From Longispora albida DSM 44784 (GTDB lineage: Bacteria > Actinomycetota > Actinomycetes > Mycobacteriales > Micromonosporaceae), in contig NZ_KB903813.1 of assembly GCF_000379825.1 (NCBI RefSeq), positions 324,292 through 388,291 on the forward strand: a stretch of DNA of 64,000 nt, read 5' to 3'. Within the stretch, counting starts at the first letter, position 1; every line of letters begins with the position of its first letter. Positions 28,017 through 36,536 of this stretch are shown here, piece by piece. The translations under genes and the position numbers were made by a program. The notes below the pieces were generated by a model, which was not told the DNA's origin, ran no database searches, and saw nothing but the letters and a program-made list of their open reading frames with translations.

Positions 28017-28925
28017 CTATTTCGTCGCCGGGGCCGGCTCAGCCGCCCGGGCCGCGGCAGCCCGCCGGACGTGCCGGATGCCGTCCAAGGTGAACACCGC
28101 CAGCGCCAGCCACACCAGCGCGAAGCCGGCCAGCCGCAGCGGCGGCAGCGACTCCCCGAGCAGGAACACCCCGCAACTGAGCTGCAGGACCGGCGCGATG
28201 TACTGGAGCATCCCGATCGCGGACAACGGCAGCCGGTTCGCGGCCCCGGCGAACAGCATCAGCGGGACGGCCGTCGCCACGCCACTGCCGATCAGTAGAG
28301 CGGTGTGCGCGGCACCCTGGCCGAGCGTGCTCTCACCCTGGGCGCCGACCCAGGCCAGGTACGCGAGGGCCGGCAGGGCGACGACTGCCGACTCGATGAA
28401 CAGGCCCTCGGCGGCCGGCAGCCCCAGCCGCTTCTTCAGCAGCCCGTACGAGCCGAAGGACACCGCGAGGATGATCGCGATGTACGGCGGGTGCCCGTAG
28501 TCGTACGTGAGCACCCCGACGGCGAGCGCCCCGACGCCGATCGCGAACCACTGCCACGGCCGGAGCCGCTCCGACAGCACCAGCACCCCGAGCAGCACGT
28601 TCACGAGCGGGGTGATGAAGTACCCGAGCGAGGTCTCGACGACCCGGTGCGTGTTCACGCCGTAGATGTAGAAGCCCCAGTTGGTGGTGAGGAGCAGCGC
28701 GCACAGCGTGATCCCGCCGAGGACGCGTGGCTGGAGCTTCCTCAGCCAGCCCCAGTGCCGGGTCACCAGCAGTACCAGGGTCACGAACGCCGCCGACCAC
28801 ACGACCCGGTGCGCGAGGATCTCCACCGGGCCGGCCTTGCTGAGCCACCGCCAGTACAGCGGGAAGGCGCCCCAGATGCCGTAGGCCAGCACCCCGAAGA
28901 GGTACCCGCGTCGCAGTTCGTCCAC
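28017..28925 (-). CDS. rarD: RarD-type EamA (DMT) transporter
   Basis: The product is a ten-helix drug/metabolite transporter of 302 residues with the RarD hallmarks RGYLFGVLAYGIWGAFPLYW at the N-terminus and TNWGFYIYGVNTHRVVETSL. Despite the historical name, substrates of this family are not firmly known. The GTG start is preceded by TAGCGT at 28932-28937 (minus strand), 6 nt away, so the mRNA is probably leaderless. It is convergent with the flippase-like gene. Confidence 0.88.
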   Translation of the reverse strand: MDELRRGYLFGVLAYGIWGAFPLYWRWLSKAGPVEILAHRVVWSAAFVTLVLLVTRHWGWLRKLQPRVLGGITLCALLLTTNWGFYIYGVNTHRVVETSLGYFITPLVNVLLGVLVLSERLRPWQWFAIGVGALAVGVLTYDYGHPPYIAIILAVSFGSYGLLKKRLGLPAAEGLFIESAVVALPALAYLAWVGAQGESTLGQGAAHTALLIGSGVATAVPLMLFAGAANRLPLSAIGMLQYIAPVLQLSCGVFLLGESLPPLRLAGFALVWLALAVFTLDGIRHVRRAAAARAAEPAPATK

Positions 28926-28931
28926 GAGGTC

Positions 28932-28937
28932 ACGCTA
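28932..28937 (-). promoter_or_regulatory. -10 element of rarD
   Basis: TAGCGT on the minus strand, 6 nt before the GTG at 28925, with no Shine-Dalgarno in between. Confidence 0.4.
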
Positions 28938-28982
28938 GCCCCGCGAGGCCGGGCCGCCCCAGCCGTGTGACCACGGGCATAG

Positions 28983-29019
28983 CTCAGGCCCGCCCCCGGG
29001 GTACGGGAACGGGCCTGAG
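28983..29019 (-). terminator. Terminator of the small membrane protein gene
   Basis: A perfect 10-bp stem, CTCAGGCCCG with CGGGCCTGAG, lies 11 bp beyond the stop codon at 29030. Confidence 0.7.
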
Positions 29020-29029
29020 TCTGGCTCGG

Positions 29030-29416
29030 TCAGTCGTCGCCACCCGGCGTGACCAGGCTGAGGATCCAGCCCACGATCGCCACGATGATCGCGCCCCAGA
29101 AGGCCGGCCAGAAACCGGTCACCTCGAACGGCAGGTTGATCTTCTCGGCGATCCAGTCGGTCAGCAGGAACAGCAGCGCGTTCACCACGAGGCCGATCAG
29201 GCCGAGGGTGAGCACGTAGAACGCGCAGCCGATCGTCTTGATGATCGGCTTGAGCACAGCGTTGACGAGGCCGAAGATCAACGCAACGGCGAGCAGTGTG
29301 CCGATCTTCTTCGGGGTGGAGTCGCCGCCGACGGTGATCCCGTCGACCAGCCAGGCCGCGACGCCGACCGCGATGGCGGTGACGATGGTCCGGATGATGA
29401 ATCCCATAGCAGCCAT
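29030..29416 (-). CDS. Phage-holin-family-4-like small membrane protein
   Basis: The 128-residue protein has four predicted helices and the pattern of the Phage_holin_4_2 (YvlD-like) family: MGFIIRTIVTAIAVGVAAW, then FGLVNAVLKPIIKTIG, then a long hydrophobic hairpin and a final helix. Family members are ordinary chromosomal membrane proteins of unknown role, despite the name. ATG codons at 29416 and 29407 are both possible starts; no phage genes are nearby. Confidence 0.75.
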   Translation of the reverse strand: MAAMGFIIRTIVTAIAVGVAAWLVDGITVGGDSTPKKIGTLLAVALIFGLVNAVLKPIIKTIGCAFYVLTLGLIGLVVNALLFLLTDWIAEKINLPFEVTGFWPAFWGAIIVAIVGWILSLVTPGGDD

Positions 29417-29506
29417 CCTGACACGATCACCCCACCTGGGGCTTCCCTTCCTGCCAACAGGATTCCGGCCGGTTGCCCGCACCGGCCAGCGGGCGCCAGC
29501 CAAAGA

Positions 29507-29538
29507 GGAGCGGGCGGGCCTCGCGGCCCGCCCGCTCC
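29507..29538 (-). terminator. Terminator of the korAB operon
   Basis: A 13-bp perfect stem, GGAGCGGGCGGGC with GCCCGCCCGCTCC, and a 6-nt loop lie immediately past the korB stop at 29543. Confidence 0.75.
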
Positions 29539-29542
29539 GGTA

Positions 29543-30559
29543 CTAGCTCAGGGTCCACGTGTCGCCGGTGCGGAGCAGGGCGGCGAGGTCGCCGGGGCCT
29601 GCGGTCTGGGCCGCGGTGATCTGGTCGCGGACCATGTCGTCGTAGACGGGCCGGGTGACGTTGCGGAAGACGCCGATCGGGGTGTGGCTGAGGTCGGCTT
29701 CGGGGAGGCGGGACAGGGCGAAGGCGTACGCGGGCTCTGTGACCGTCTCGTCGTGCTGGATGATCTCGGAGGCGGCGACGGTGTCGGTGGGGACGACGCG
29801 GAGGCCGAAGCCGCGCGGGTCCTTCACGACGCACTTGTCGCCGAAGATCAGTGGCTGGCCGTGTTCGAGGCGGATGAGGGCCGCGTCGCGGGTCTCGGGT
29901 TCCTTGAGGATGTCGAAGGCGCCGTCGTTGAAGATGTTGCAGTTCTGGTAGATCTCGACGAAGGCTGATCCTCGGTGTTCGGCTGCGGCGCGCAGCACGC
30001 TGGTGAGGTGCTTGCGGTCGGAGTCGATGGTGCGGGCGACGAAGGAGGCTTCGGCGCCGAGGGCCAGGCTGATCGGGTTGAACGGCCAGTCGGCGGAGCC
30101 CGCGGGGGTGGACTTGGTGACCTTGCCGAGTTCCGACGTCGGGGAGTACTGGCCCTTGGTGAGGCCGTAGATCCGGTTGTTGAACAGCAGGATCTTCAGG
30201 TTGACGTTGCGCCGGAGGGCGTGGATGAGGTGGTTGCCGCCGATCGACAGGGCGTCGCCGTCGCCGGTCACGACCCACACGGACAGGTCCGGGCGGGACA
30301 CCGACAGGCCGGTGGCGATCGCCGGGGCGCGGCCGTGGATGGAGTGCAGGCCGTAGGTCGACAGGTAGTACGGGAAGCGCGAGGAGCAGCCGATACCGGA
30401 GACGAAGACGGTGTTCTCGCAGGCGATGCCGAGCTCGGGGAGGAAGCCCTGCATCGCGGCGAGGATCGCGTAGTCACCGCAGCCCGGGCACCAGCGGACC
30501 TCCTGGTCGGACTTGAAGTCCTTGGCGGTGAGCCGCAGGGGGAGTTCAGTGCTGGTCAT
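29543..30559 (-). CDS. korB: 2-oxoacid:ferredoxin oxidoreductase, beta subunit
   Basis: KorB binds thiamine diphosphate and one 4Fe-4S cluster and, with KorA, oxidatively decarboxylates a 2-oxoacid (probably 2-oxoglutarate) while reducing ferredoxin. The 338-residue product (from the ATG at 30559) shows CPGCGDY (Cys24, Cys27), GIGCSSR (Cys58) and a late cysteine in YQNCNIFND as cluster ligands, plus the thiamine motif GDGDALSIGGNH ... FNNRIYGLTKGQ. It overlaps the korA end by 14 bp. A GTG 9 bp further upstream is a less likely start. The ferredoxin produced could feed the second nuo cluster. Confidence 0.93.
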   Translation of the reverse strand: MTSTELPLRLTAKDFKSDQEVRWCPGCGDYAILAAMQGFLPELGIACENTVFVSGIGCSSRFPYYLSTYGLHSIHGRAPAIATGLSVSRPDLSVWVVTGDGDALSIGGNHLIHALRRNVNLKILLFNNRIYGLTKGQYSPTSELGKVTKSTPAGSADWPFNPISLALGAEASFVARTIDSDRKHLTSVLRAAAEHRGSAFVEIYQNCNIFNDGAFDILKEPETRDAALIRLEHGQPLIFGDKCVVKDPRGFGLRVVPTDTVAASEIIQHDETVTEPAYAFALSRLPEADLSHTPIGVFRNVTRPVYDDMVRDQITAAQTAGPGDLAALLRTGDTWTLS

Positions 30560-32393
30560 TGAGGACACGCTCCACCTCGGCTTCGAGTTCGTGCGAGGTG
30601 AACGGCAGGCCCCGCACCTTGTTGTATCCGACGACGTCGACGAGGTACCTGGCGCGGAGCACGTGGGCCAGCTGCCCCATGTTCATCTCCGGGACGATGA
30701 CCGTGTCGTAGGCGGCGAGGACGTCGCCGAGGTTGGCCGGGAGCGGGGCGAGGTTGCGCAGGTGGGCGCTCGCCACGTCGAGGCCGCGCTTGCGGAGGGC
30801 ACGGCAGGCCGCGCCGATCGGCCCGTACGTCGAGCCCCAGCCGAGGACGAGGACGCGGGCGTTGCCGGTCGGGTCGTCGACGGCGACGTCGGGTACCGGG
30901 ATGCCGTCGATCTTGGCTTGCCGGGTGACGACCATGTGGTGGTGGTTGTCGGGGTCGTAGGAGATGTCGCCGGTACCGTCGGCCTTCTCGATGCCGCCGA
31001 TCCGGTGCTCCAGCCCCGGTGTCCCGGGCACGGCCCACGGCCGGGCGAGGGTCTCGGGGTCGCGCTGGTACGGGAGGAAGCGGCCGTCGGGCGTGTTCGG
31101 CGCGGTCGCGAAGGACACCCGCAGGTCGGGCAGGGCTTCGACGTCGGGCAGCAGCCAGGGCTCGGAGCCGTTGGCCAGGTACCCGTCGGACAGCAGCAGC
31201 ACCGGCGTCCGGTACGTGATGGCGATCTGCACCGCTTCCAGCGCCGCCATGAAGCAGTCGGCGGGGGACTGGGGCGCGATCACCGCGACCGGGGCCTCAC
31301 CGTGGCGGCCGAACAGTGCCATGTTGAGGTCGGCCTGCTCGGTCTTCGTCGGCATGCCCGTCGACGGGCCTGCCCGCTGGACGTCCACGACGACGAGGGG
31401 CAGTTCGAGGGCGACGGCCAGGCTGATCGTCTCGCCCTTGAGCGCGACACCCGGGCCGGACGTCGTGGTCACGCCGATCGCCCCGCCGTAGGAGGCACCG
31501 AGCGCCAGGCCGATCGCGGCGATCTCGTCTTCGGCCTGCACCGTGGTGACGCCGAACTTCTTGTGCTTGGACAGCTCGTGCAGGATGTCGGAGGCCGGTG
31601 TGATCGGGTACGCGCCGAGGAACACCGGCAGTTCCGACCGCACCCCGGCCGCGACGAGCCCGTACGCGAGGGCCACGTTCCCGGTGATGTTGCGGTAGTC
31701 GCCCTTGGGCATCGGGGCCGGCTTGACCTCGTACTGGACGGTGAAGTCCTCTGTGGTCTCCCCGAACGCCCAGCCGGCCTTGAACGCCGCGATGTTGGCC
31801 GCCACCAGCTCCGGGCGCGAGGCGAACTTGCGCTCCAGGAAGGCCAGAGTGGACTCCGACGGCCGGTGGTAGAGCCAGGACAGCAGGCCGAGCGCGAACA
31901 TGTTCTTCGCGCGCTCCGCGTCCTTCTTCGAGATCGTGTGACCCTCCAGTGCCCGGACCGTCAGCGACGTGAGCGGCACCGGATGCACCGAGTACCCGGC
32001 GAGGGAGGCGTCCTCCAGCGGCGAGACCGCGTACCCGACCTTCTGGAGGGCGCGTTTGCTGAACTCGTCGGTGTTCACGATGATCTCGGCACCCGGGGGC
32101 AGGTCACCCAGGTTCGCCTTGAGCGCCGCCGGGTTCATCGCGACCAGCACGTCCGGGGCGTCGCCCGGCGTGAGGATGTCGAAGCTGGCGAAGTGCACCT
32201 GGAAACTCGACACCCCGGGGAGGGTTCCGGCTGGTGCCCGGATCTCGGCGGGGAAATTGGGCAGTGTCGATAGATCGTTGCCGAACTGTGCCGTTTCGGA
32301 CGTGAAGCGGTCGCCAGTGAGCTGCATGCCATCACCGGAGTCACCTGCGAAACGGATGACAACGCGATCGAGCTGCTGGAGCTGTTTCGTCAC
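30546..32393 (-). CDS. korA: 2-oxoacid:ferredoxin oxidoreductase, fused gamma-alpha subunit
   Basis: The 615-residue protein fuses an N-terminal gamma domain (about residues 1-190, RFAGDSGDGMQLTGDRF) to the alpha domain, which carries the YPITPASDI motif near residue 260 that contacts the substrate/CoA side. This is the standard actinobacterial KorA layout. The GTG start has AAGGAGG just upstream, and a -10-like TAGCAT lies at 32423-32428. The two genes form an operon opposite in direction to nuo2. 2-oxoglutarate is the usual substrate of this subfamily, but pyruvate cannot be excluded from sequence alone. Confidence 0.93.
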   Translation of the reverse strand: MTKQLQQLDRVVIRFAGDSGDGMQLTGDRFTSETAQFGNDLSTLPNFPAEIRAPAGTLPGVSSFQVHFASFDILTPGDAPDVLVAMNPAALKANLGDLPPGAEIIVNTDEFSKRALQKVGYAVSPLEDASLAGYSVHPVPLTSLTVRALEGHTISKKDAERAKNMFALGLLSWLYHRPSESTLAFLERKFASRPELVAANIAAFKAGWAFGETTEDFTVQYEVKPAPMPKGDYRNITGNVALAYGLVAAGVRSELPVFLGAYPITPASDILHELSKHKKFGVTTVQAEDEIAAIGLALGASYGGAIGVTTTSGPGVALKGETISLAVALELPLVVVDVQRAGPSTGMPTKTEQADLNMALFGRHGEAPVAVIAPQSPADCFMAALEAVQIAITYRTPVLLLSDGYLANGSEPWLLPDVEALPDLRVSFATAPNTPDGRFLPYQRDPETLARPWAVPGTPGLEHRIGGIEKADGTGDISYDPDNHHHMVVTRQAKIDGIPVPDVAVDDPTGNARVLVLGWGSTYGPIGAACRALRKRGLDVASAHLRNLAPLPANLGDVLAAYDTVIVPEMNMGQLAHVLRARYLVDVVGYNKVRGLPFTSHELEAEVERVLNDQH

Positions 32394-32422
32394 ACTTCCT
32401 CCTTACCCCCGCTGCACTCGCG

Positions 32423-32428
32423 ATGCTA
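32423..32428 (-). promoter_or_regulatory. -10 element of korAB
   Basis: TAGCAT on the minus strand lies about 29 nt before the korA GTG, leaving room for a short leader with the AAGGAGG ribosome binding site. Confidence 0.35.
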
Positions 32429-32488
32429 GTCCTTACGGGGTGGTGACGGTGGGGCCGGTGGCGTGGAGATTCCGCGCAGACTGAGTGA

Positions 32489-33967
32489 ATGAGAAGAGCC
32501 CGGGCAGTGGCGGTCGGCCTGGCTGCGGCCGCAGGTGCGCTGGCCATTGCCGAGTTGGTGGCTGTCTGGGTGCGGCCGGAGTCGTCTCCGGTGCTCGCCG
32601 CCGGCTCGGCTGTGATTGACGCCGCACCGCACTGGCTCAAGGACTTCGCGGTGCGCGCTTTCGGCACTGCCGACAAACCGGTCCTGCTCGGGGTCATTTA
32701 TCTCGTACTGGCTGGCTACGCCGCCGCCGTCGGCCTGCTCGCTGCCCGCAGGCTGTGGCTCGGCCAGGCCGGCGTCGCGCTGCTCGGGCTGGCGGGTGTG
32801 CTGTTCGCGCTCGGCCGTCCGGGAGCCGGGCCCGCCGACGTGCTGCCCGCCGTCGCCGGGAGCGTCGCGGGGGCGTGGCTGCTGGCGGTGCTCGCGACCC
32901 GTACAAAGGAAATGGAGGGACGGCGCACCCTCCTGGTGGCCGGGGCGGTCGCTGGAGTGGCAGTGCTGACCGGAGCCGGCGCACGGGCCTGGTCGGGAGT
33001 GCGGTCGGCTGGAACGCGGTCCCGGGCGCAGGTGAAGCTGCCGTCCGGCGCGGCGATGCCCGCTGTCGAAGGCACGGATCTCAAGCTGCCGGGGCTGCCG
33101 TCGTTCGTCACGCCGAACGACGAGTTCTACCGGATCGACACGGCGCTGAGCATCCCGCAGGTCGACGCGGAGACCTGGCGGCTCAAGCTGCGCGGCATGG
33201 TCGACCGGCCGCGCACGATCACGTTCGCCGAGCTGCTGGCCATGCCGATGGTCGAACGGGACATCACGCTCACCTGTGTGTCCAATGAGGTCGGTGGGCC
33301 GCTCATCGGCAACGCCCGGTGGCTGGGCGTGCCGCTCGCCCCGCTGCTGCGCGAGGCAGGCATCCACCCGGCAGCCGACCAGCTGGTCATGCGGTCCTCG
33401 GACGGCTGGACCTGCGGCAGCCCCGTCGCGACCCTGCTCGACGGCCGCGACGCGCTGCTCGCCGTCGGGATGAACGGGCAGCCGCTGCCGATCGAGCACG
33501 GCTTCCCGGTCCGGGTCGTCGTGCCGGGGCTCTACGGCTACGTGTCGGCCTGCAAGTGGCTGGCGGAACTGGAGGTGTCATCGTTCGCGGAGTTCGACGC
33601 GTACTGGGTACGCCGTGGCTGGTCGGCACAGGGCCCGATCAAGACGTCCTCGCGGATCGACACACCGAGAGGCCGGGTACGAGCCGGGCCGGTGCAGGTC
33701 GCCGGCGTGGCGTGGGCCCAGCACCGGGGCATAGCCAAGGTCGAGGTACAGGTCGGCGACGGGCCCTGGCAGGAGGCGAGGCTGGCCGCCGTGCCCAGTT
33801 CCGACACGTGGCGGCAGTGGGTGCACACCTGGGAGGCGACGCCGGGGGAGCACCGGATCCGGGTACGGGCGACCGACGGGACCGGCCAGGTGCAGACGAC
33901 GGCCCGCGCGCCGGTCGCCCCGGACGGAGCGACCGGGCTGCACGAGGTCAGCGTGCGCGTGGGATGA
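32489..33967 (+). CDS. Membrane molybdopterin-dependent oxidoreductase (sulphite-oxidase fold)
   Basis: The 492-residue protein has about five N-terminal membrane helices (residues 5-165) followed by an external molybdopterin domain of the sulphite oxidase/YedY type. The molybdenum-ligating cysteine is Cys263 in TLTCVSNEVGG, and HGFPVRVVVPGLYG and CKWLAELEV are family motifs. A C-terminal Ig-like dimerisation domain (residues ~400-492) completes the fold. The substrate is unknown. The 3' end overlaps the convergent FG-GAP-like gene by 20 bp. Confidence 0.87.
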   Translation: MRRARAVAVGLAAAAGALAIAELVAVWVRPESSPVLAAGSAVIDAAPHWLKDFAVRAFGTADKPVLLGVIYLVLAGYAAAVGLLAARRLWLGQAGVALLGLAGVLFALGRPGAGPADVLPAVAGSVAGAWLLAVLATRTKEMEGRRTLLVAGAVAGVAVLTGAGARAWSGVRSAGTRSRAQVKLPSGAAMPAVEGTDLKLPGLPSFVTPNDEFYRIDTALSIPQVDAETWRLKLRGMVDRPRTITFAELLAMPMVERDITLTCVSNEVGGPLIGNARWLGVPLAPLLREAGIHPAADQLVMRSSDGWTCGSPVATLLDGRDALLAVGMNGQPLPIEHGFPVRVVVPGLYGYVSACKWLAELEVSSFAEFDAYWVRRGWSAQGPIKTSSRIDTPRGRVRAGPVQVAGVAWAQHRGIAKVEVQVGDGPWQEARLAAVPSSDTWRQWVHTWEATPGEHRIRVRATDGTGQVQTTARAPVAPDGATGLHEVSVRVG

Positions 33968-34970
33968 ACGTGTGCCTGGCCTGGTCCCAGGCGAGCTGCT
34001 TTTCCGCCCCGGCGTAGAGGAGGGTCAGGTTCGGGTTCTTCAGGGTCCAGCCGCGCAGGCCCGCCGAGTCCCAGCCGTGCGGGGTGGCCAGCAGCGAGAA
34101 GCCGAGGCCGGTGTCGGACAGGTGCAGCAGGAACAGCGCCGTCTCACCGGAGCTGCGGCCCGCCGGCACGCACGTCACCGGGGTCAGCATCTCGCTCATC
34201 CCGTCGCCGTCGAGATCGGCGAACTCGGCGATGCCGTGAATGCTGCGGATCTCGTACCGGGCGGTGGCCGTCGTCGCCACGCCACTCGCGAACGTCAGGT
34301 CCCCGCCGGCGCAGGCAGCCGAGCCGGGCAGCGAGAGCGTGGTGTTGTTGGCGTCGGCGGTGCCCTGGTACCGCGTCACCTGGCTGAACTGACCATTGTG
34401 GAACTCGTAGACCCGCTGCTGCGTCGGGCTCAGCCCCAGCGGATCACCCGGATCGATGCCGACCCTGAGCCGGTGCCCCTCCACAGCCACGCTGTTGTAC
34501 CGGACGGCGGGCCCCGGATCGAGCTGCCCGAGCCCGGCCACCTGCCCGTCGGCCGCGACCCGCACAGCCATCAGCGGCTGGGTGCTGCCACACGACACGG
34601 GCAGCACGGCGTCCGTGCGGCCATCGGCGTCGATGTCGCCGTACCCGAGCGGGCCGGAGCTGGGCCTGGCCACCCCGCCGGGGCAGGAGGCGAGCGGCAC
34701 GGAGACGGCCTTCCAGTCCACGGCCGGCATGCTGGAGGCCCGGCCGGCCCGGTCGGCGTCGGACTGCCCGCCCGGCCAGTACCAGAACGCTGCCGAAGCG
34801 GCGAGCACCAGGCTGAGCATGCCAGCCGCCGCCTGGTACCTGCCGTGGCGCGCGCGGCGGTTGCCGAGCTGGCGGAGCTGGTCGGAGCCGGGACCGGGGA
34901 CGTGCTCGCGGACCTCGGTACGCAGCGCGGCGAACGCGCCGGCCAGCGGGTCGCGCTCAGACTCCGTCAC
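33948..34970 (-). CDS. Membrane-anchored FG-GAP-like protein coupled to an ECF sigma factor
   Basis: Started at the GTG at 34970, the protein has 340 residues: a ~45-residue cytoplasmic basic N-terminus, one membrane helix (about 47-65), and an external domain with FG-GAP/VCBS-like units (GYGDIDADGRTDAVLPVSC, FADLDGDGMSEMLTPVTC). Its start overlaps the sigma gene end by 14 bp, the usual position of an anti-sigma factor, so it may sense an external signal and hold the sigma factor. No zinc anti-sigma motif (HxxxCxxC) is visible, so this role is inferred from context only. Confidence 0.7.
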   Translation of the reverse strand: MTESERDPLAGAFAALRTEVREHVPGPGSDQLRQLGNRRARHGRYQAAAGMLSLVLAASAAFWYWPGGQSDADRAGRASSMPAVDWKAVSVPLASCPGGVARPSSGPLGYGDIDADGRTDAVLPVSCGSTQPLMAVRVAADGQVAGLGQLDPGPAVRYNSVAVEGHRLRVGIDPGDPLGLSPTQQRVYEFHNGQFSQVTRYQGTADANNTTLSLPGSAACAGGDLTFASGVATTATARYEIRSIHGIAEFADLDGDGMSEMLTPVTCVPAGRSSGETALFLLHLSDTGLGFSLLATPHGWDSAGLRGWTLKNPNLTLLYAGAEKQLAWDQARHTFIPRAR

Positions 34971-35478
34971 GAGCCGCCTCCTCGGTGAGCTGGGCTGCCA
35001 GTGCGGCCCGGCCACGGTACAGCCAGGACTTCACCGTGCCCTCCGCCGTGCCGAGCTGCCGCGCGATCTCCGCGACCGGCAGGTCGGCCAGGTAGTGCAG
35101 GACGAGGGCCTGGCGCTGGCCGGTGGGCAGCGTGCGCAGCGCGGTGACCAGCACGACGCGGTCCGGGCTCATCTCCGGCACGTGCTCGACCCGGCTGCGC
35201 TCCAGGAACCGGCGGGCCACCCCTTTGCGCCGCCACCGGCTCGTCGACAGGTTGACGGCCACCCGGCGCAGCCAGGCGACCGGGTCGTCGTAGGTGACCA
35301 CAGAGGACCAGCGCTGCCAGGCGCGGGCGAAGGTCTCCTGCGCCATGTCCTGCGCGTCGCCGAGGTCTCCGGAGAGCGCGTACAGCATGGCCACCAGCTC
35401 ACCGTAGTGGGCCGAGTACAAGGAGTGGAAGTCGGCGCCGGCTGCTGCGTCGGTCACCTCACGGCGGGAGCGAAACAT
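34957..35478 (-). CDS. ECF (SigE-like) RNA polymerase sigma factor
   Basis: Sigma region 2 (ELVAMLYALSGDLGDAQDMAQ, with AQETFARAWQRW) and region 4 (LPTGQRQALVLHYLADLPVAE, then EGTVKSWLYRGRAAL) are complete in a product of 173 residues. The ATG at 35478 is chosen because GGAGG lies 5 nt upstream; the frame stays open to a GTG at 35532, but no ribosome binding site is present there. The gene is divergent from nuoA2, with about 100 bp between starts, so it could also influence that cluster. Confidence 0.85.
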   Translation of the reverse strand: MFRSRREVTDAAAGADFHSLYSAHYGELVAMLYALSGDLGDAQDMAQETFARAWQRWSSVVTYDDPVAWLRRVAVNLSTSRWRRKGVARRFLERSRVEHVPEMSPDRVVLVTALRTLPTGQRQALVLHYLADLPVAEIARQLGTAEGTVKSWLYRGRAALAAQLTEEAARDGV

Positions 35479-35569
35479 CCGCTCCTCCGTGGGAATCAGG
35501 GGCAGGGCAGCGGGTACCGCCATCGTAGTCACGCCACAACAGACGCGCAGCCCCGCCCGCTGGTTGCAG

Positions 35570-35575
35570 TATCGT
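35570..35575 (+). promoter_or_regulatory. -10 element of a leaderless nuoA2 promoter
   Basis: TATCGT ends 7 bp before the GTG at 35583. This decides the start at 35583 rather than the in-frame GTG at 35574, which overlaps the -10. Confidence 0.5.
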
Positions 35576-35582
35576 GTGCGGC

Positions 35583-35951
35583 GTGGACTACCTCGGCTCG
35601 TACCGGCTGCTCGGCCTGCTGCTGATCCTCGGCGCGGCCTTCTTCACGGTCGCCTTCACCGCGAACCGGCTGCTCAGCCGGCGCGCGCCGTCCGCAGGCA
35701 AGAACGCGACCTACGAGTGCGGCATCGACCCGGTCGGCGGCGACTGGGCGCAGGCCCAGGTCAGGTACTACGTCTACGCGTACCTCTACGTGCTGTTCGC
35801 CGTGGAGAGCGTCTTCCTCTTCCCCTGGGCCGTGACCTACGCGCTGGACGGCTTCGGCATGGTCACCGTCGTCGAGATGGCCATCTTCGTCGCCGTGCTG
35901 GCCCTCGGGCTGCTCTACGCCTGGCGCAAGCGCGTTCTCTCCTGGACGTAG
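35583..35951 (+). CDS. nuoA2: Complex I-like subunit A, second cluster
   Basis: The 122-residue NuoA paralogue has the diagnostic YECGIDPVGG loop and three helices. It differs clearly from NuoA1 and opens the second, reduced nuo cluster. It appears leaderless. NuoB2 follows 9 bp later. In this cluster it should form the membrane side of the quinone junction. Confidence 0.92.
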   Translation: MDYLGSYRLLGLLLILGAAFFTVAFTANRLLSRRAPSAGKNATYECGIDPVGGDWAQAQVRYYVYAYLYVLFAVESVFLFPWAVTYALDGFGMVTVVEMAIFVAVLALGLLYAWRKRVLSWT

Positions 35952-35960
35952 GGTGGACTG

Positions 35961-36476
35961 ATGGGTGTAGGTGGCGTACTCGGTGAGCCGATCCGGTTCG
36001 TGCTGAACTGGGGGCGGAAGTACTCCCTCTGGGTGTTCAACTTCGGCCTGGCCTGCTGTGCGATCGAGTTCATCGCCGCGTCGATGGGCCGTCACGACTT
36101 CATCCGGCTCGGCGTGATCCCCTTCGCGCACGGCCCGCGCCAGGCCGACCTGATGGTCGTGTCCGGCACGGTCACCGACAAGATGGCCCCGGCGATCAAG
36201 CGGCTGTACGACCAGATGCCCGAGCCGAAGTACGTGATCTCGTTCGGCGCGTGCTCCAACTCCGGCGGCCCGTACTGGGACTCGTACTCGGTGACCAAGG
36301 GCGTCGACCAGCTCATCCCGGTCGACGTCTACGTGCCGGGCTGCCCGCCGCGGCCCGAGGCGCTCCTGCACGGCATCCTGCGTCTCCAGGAGCAGATCGC
36401 CCGCGAGCAGGCCGGCTTCGGCGGCGTGAAACGGGACGCGGCGTCCCTGACCGCCCCGCTCGTGCGCAAGCCGTAG
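35961..36476 (+). CDS. nuoB2: Complex I-like subunit B, second cluster
   Basis: The 171-residue NuoB paralogue keeps all four cluster N2 ligands: Cys32-Cys33 (GLACCAIEF), Cys98 (GACSNSGG) and Cys128 (PGCPPRPE). The electron-transfer end point is therefore intact, although no NuoD partner is encoded in this cluster. It is shorter than NuoB1 at the C-terminus. Two non-nuo genes separate it from nuoC2. Confidence 0.94.
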   Translation: MGVGGVLGEPIRFVLNWGRKYSLWVFNFGLACCAIEFIAASMGRHDFIRLGVIPFAHGPRQADLMVVSGTVTDKMAPAIKRLYDQMPEPKYVISFGACSNSGGPYWDSYSVTKGVDQLIPVDVYVPGCPPRPEALLHGILRLQEQIAREQAGFGGVKRDAASLTAPLVRKP

Positions 36477-36536
36477 TTTCCCAGACTGGCCGACTCGCCG
36501 CTGAGCTGCGCATACCCTCAAGGTGAGGGGGCAGCC

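Noticed and set aside
29030-29416. Phage holin as a sign of prophage
   Set aside because: The family is a common chromosomal membrane protein family, and no phage genes, integrase or attachment sites are nearby.
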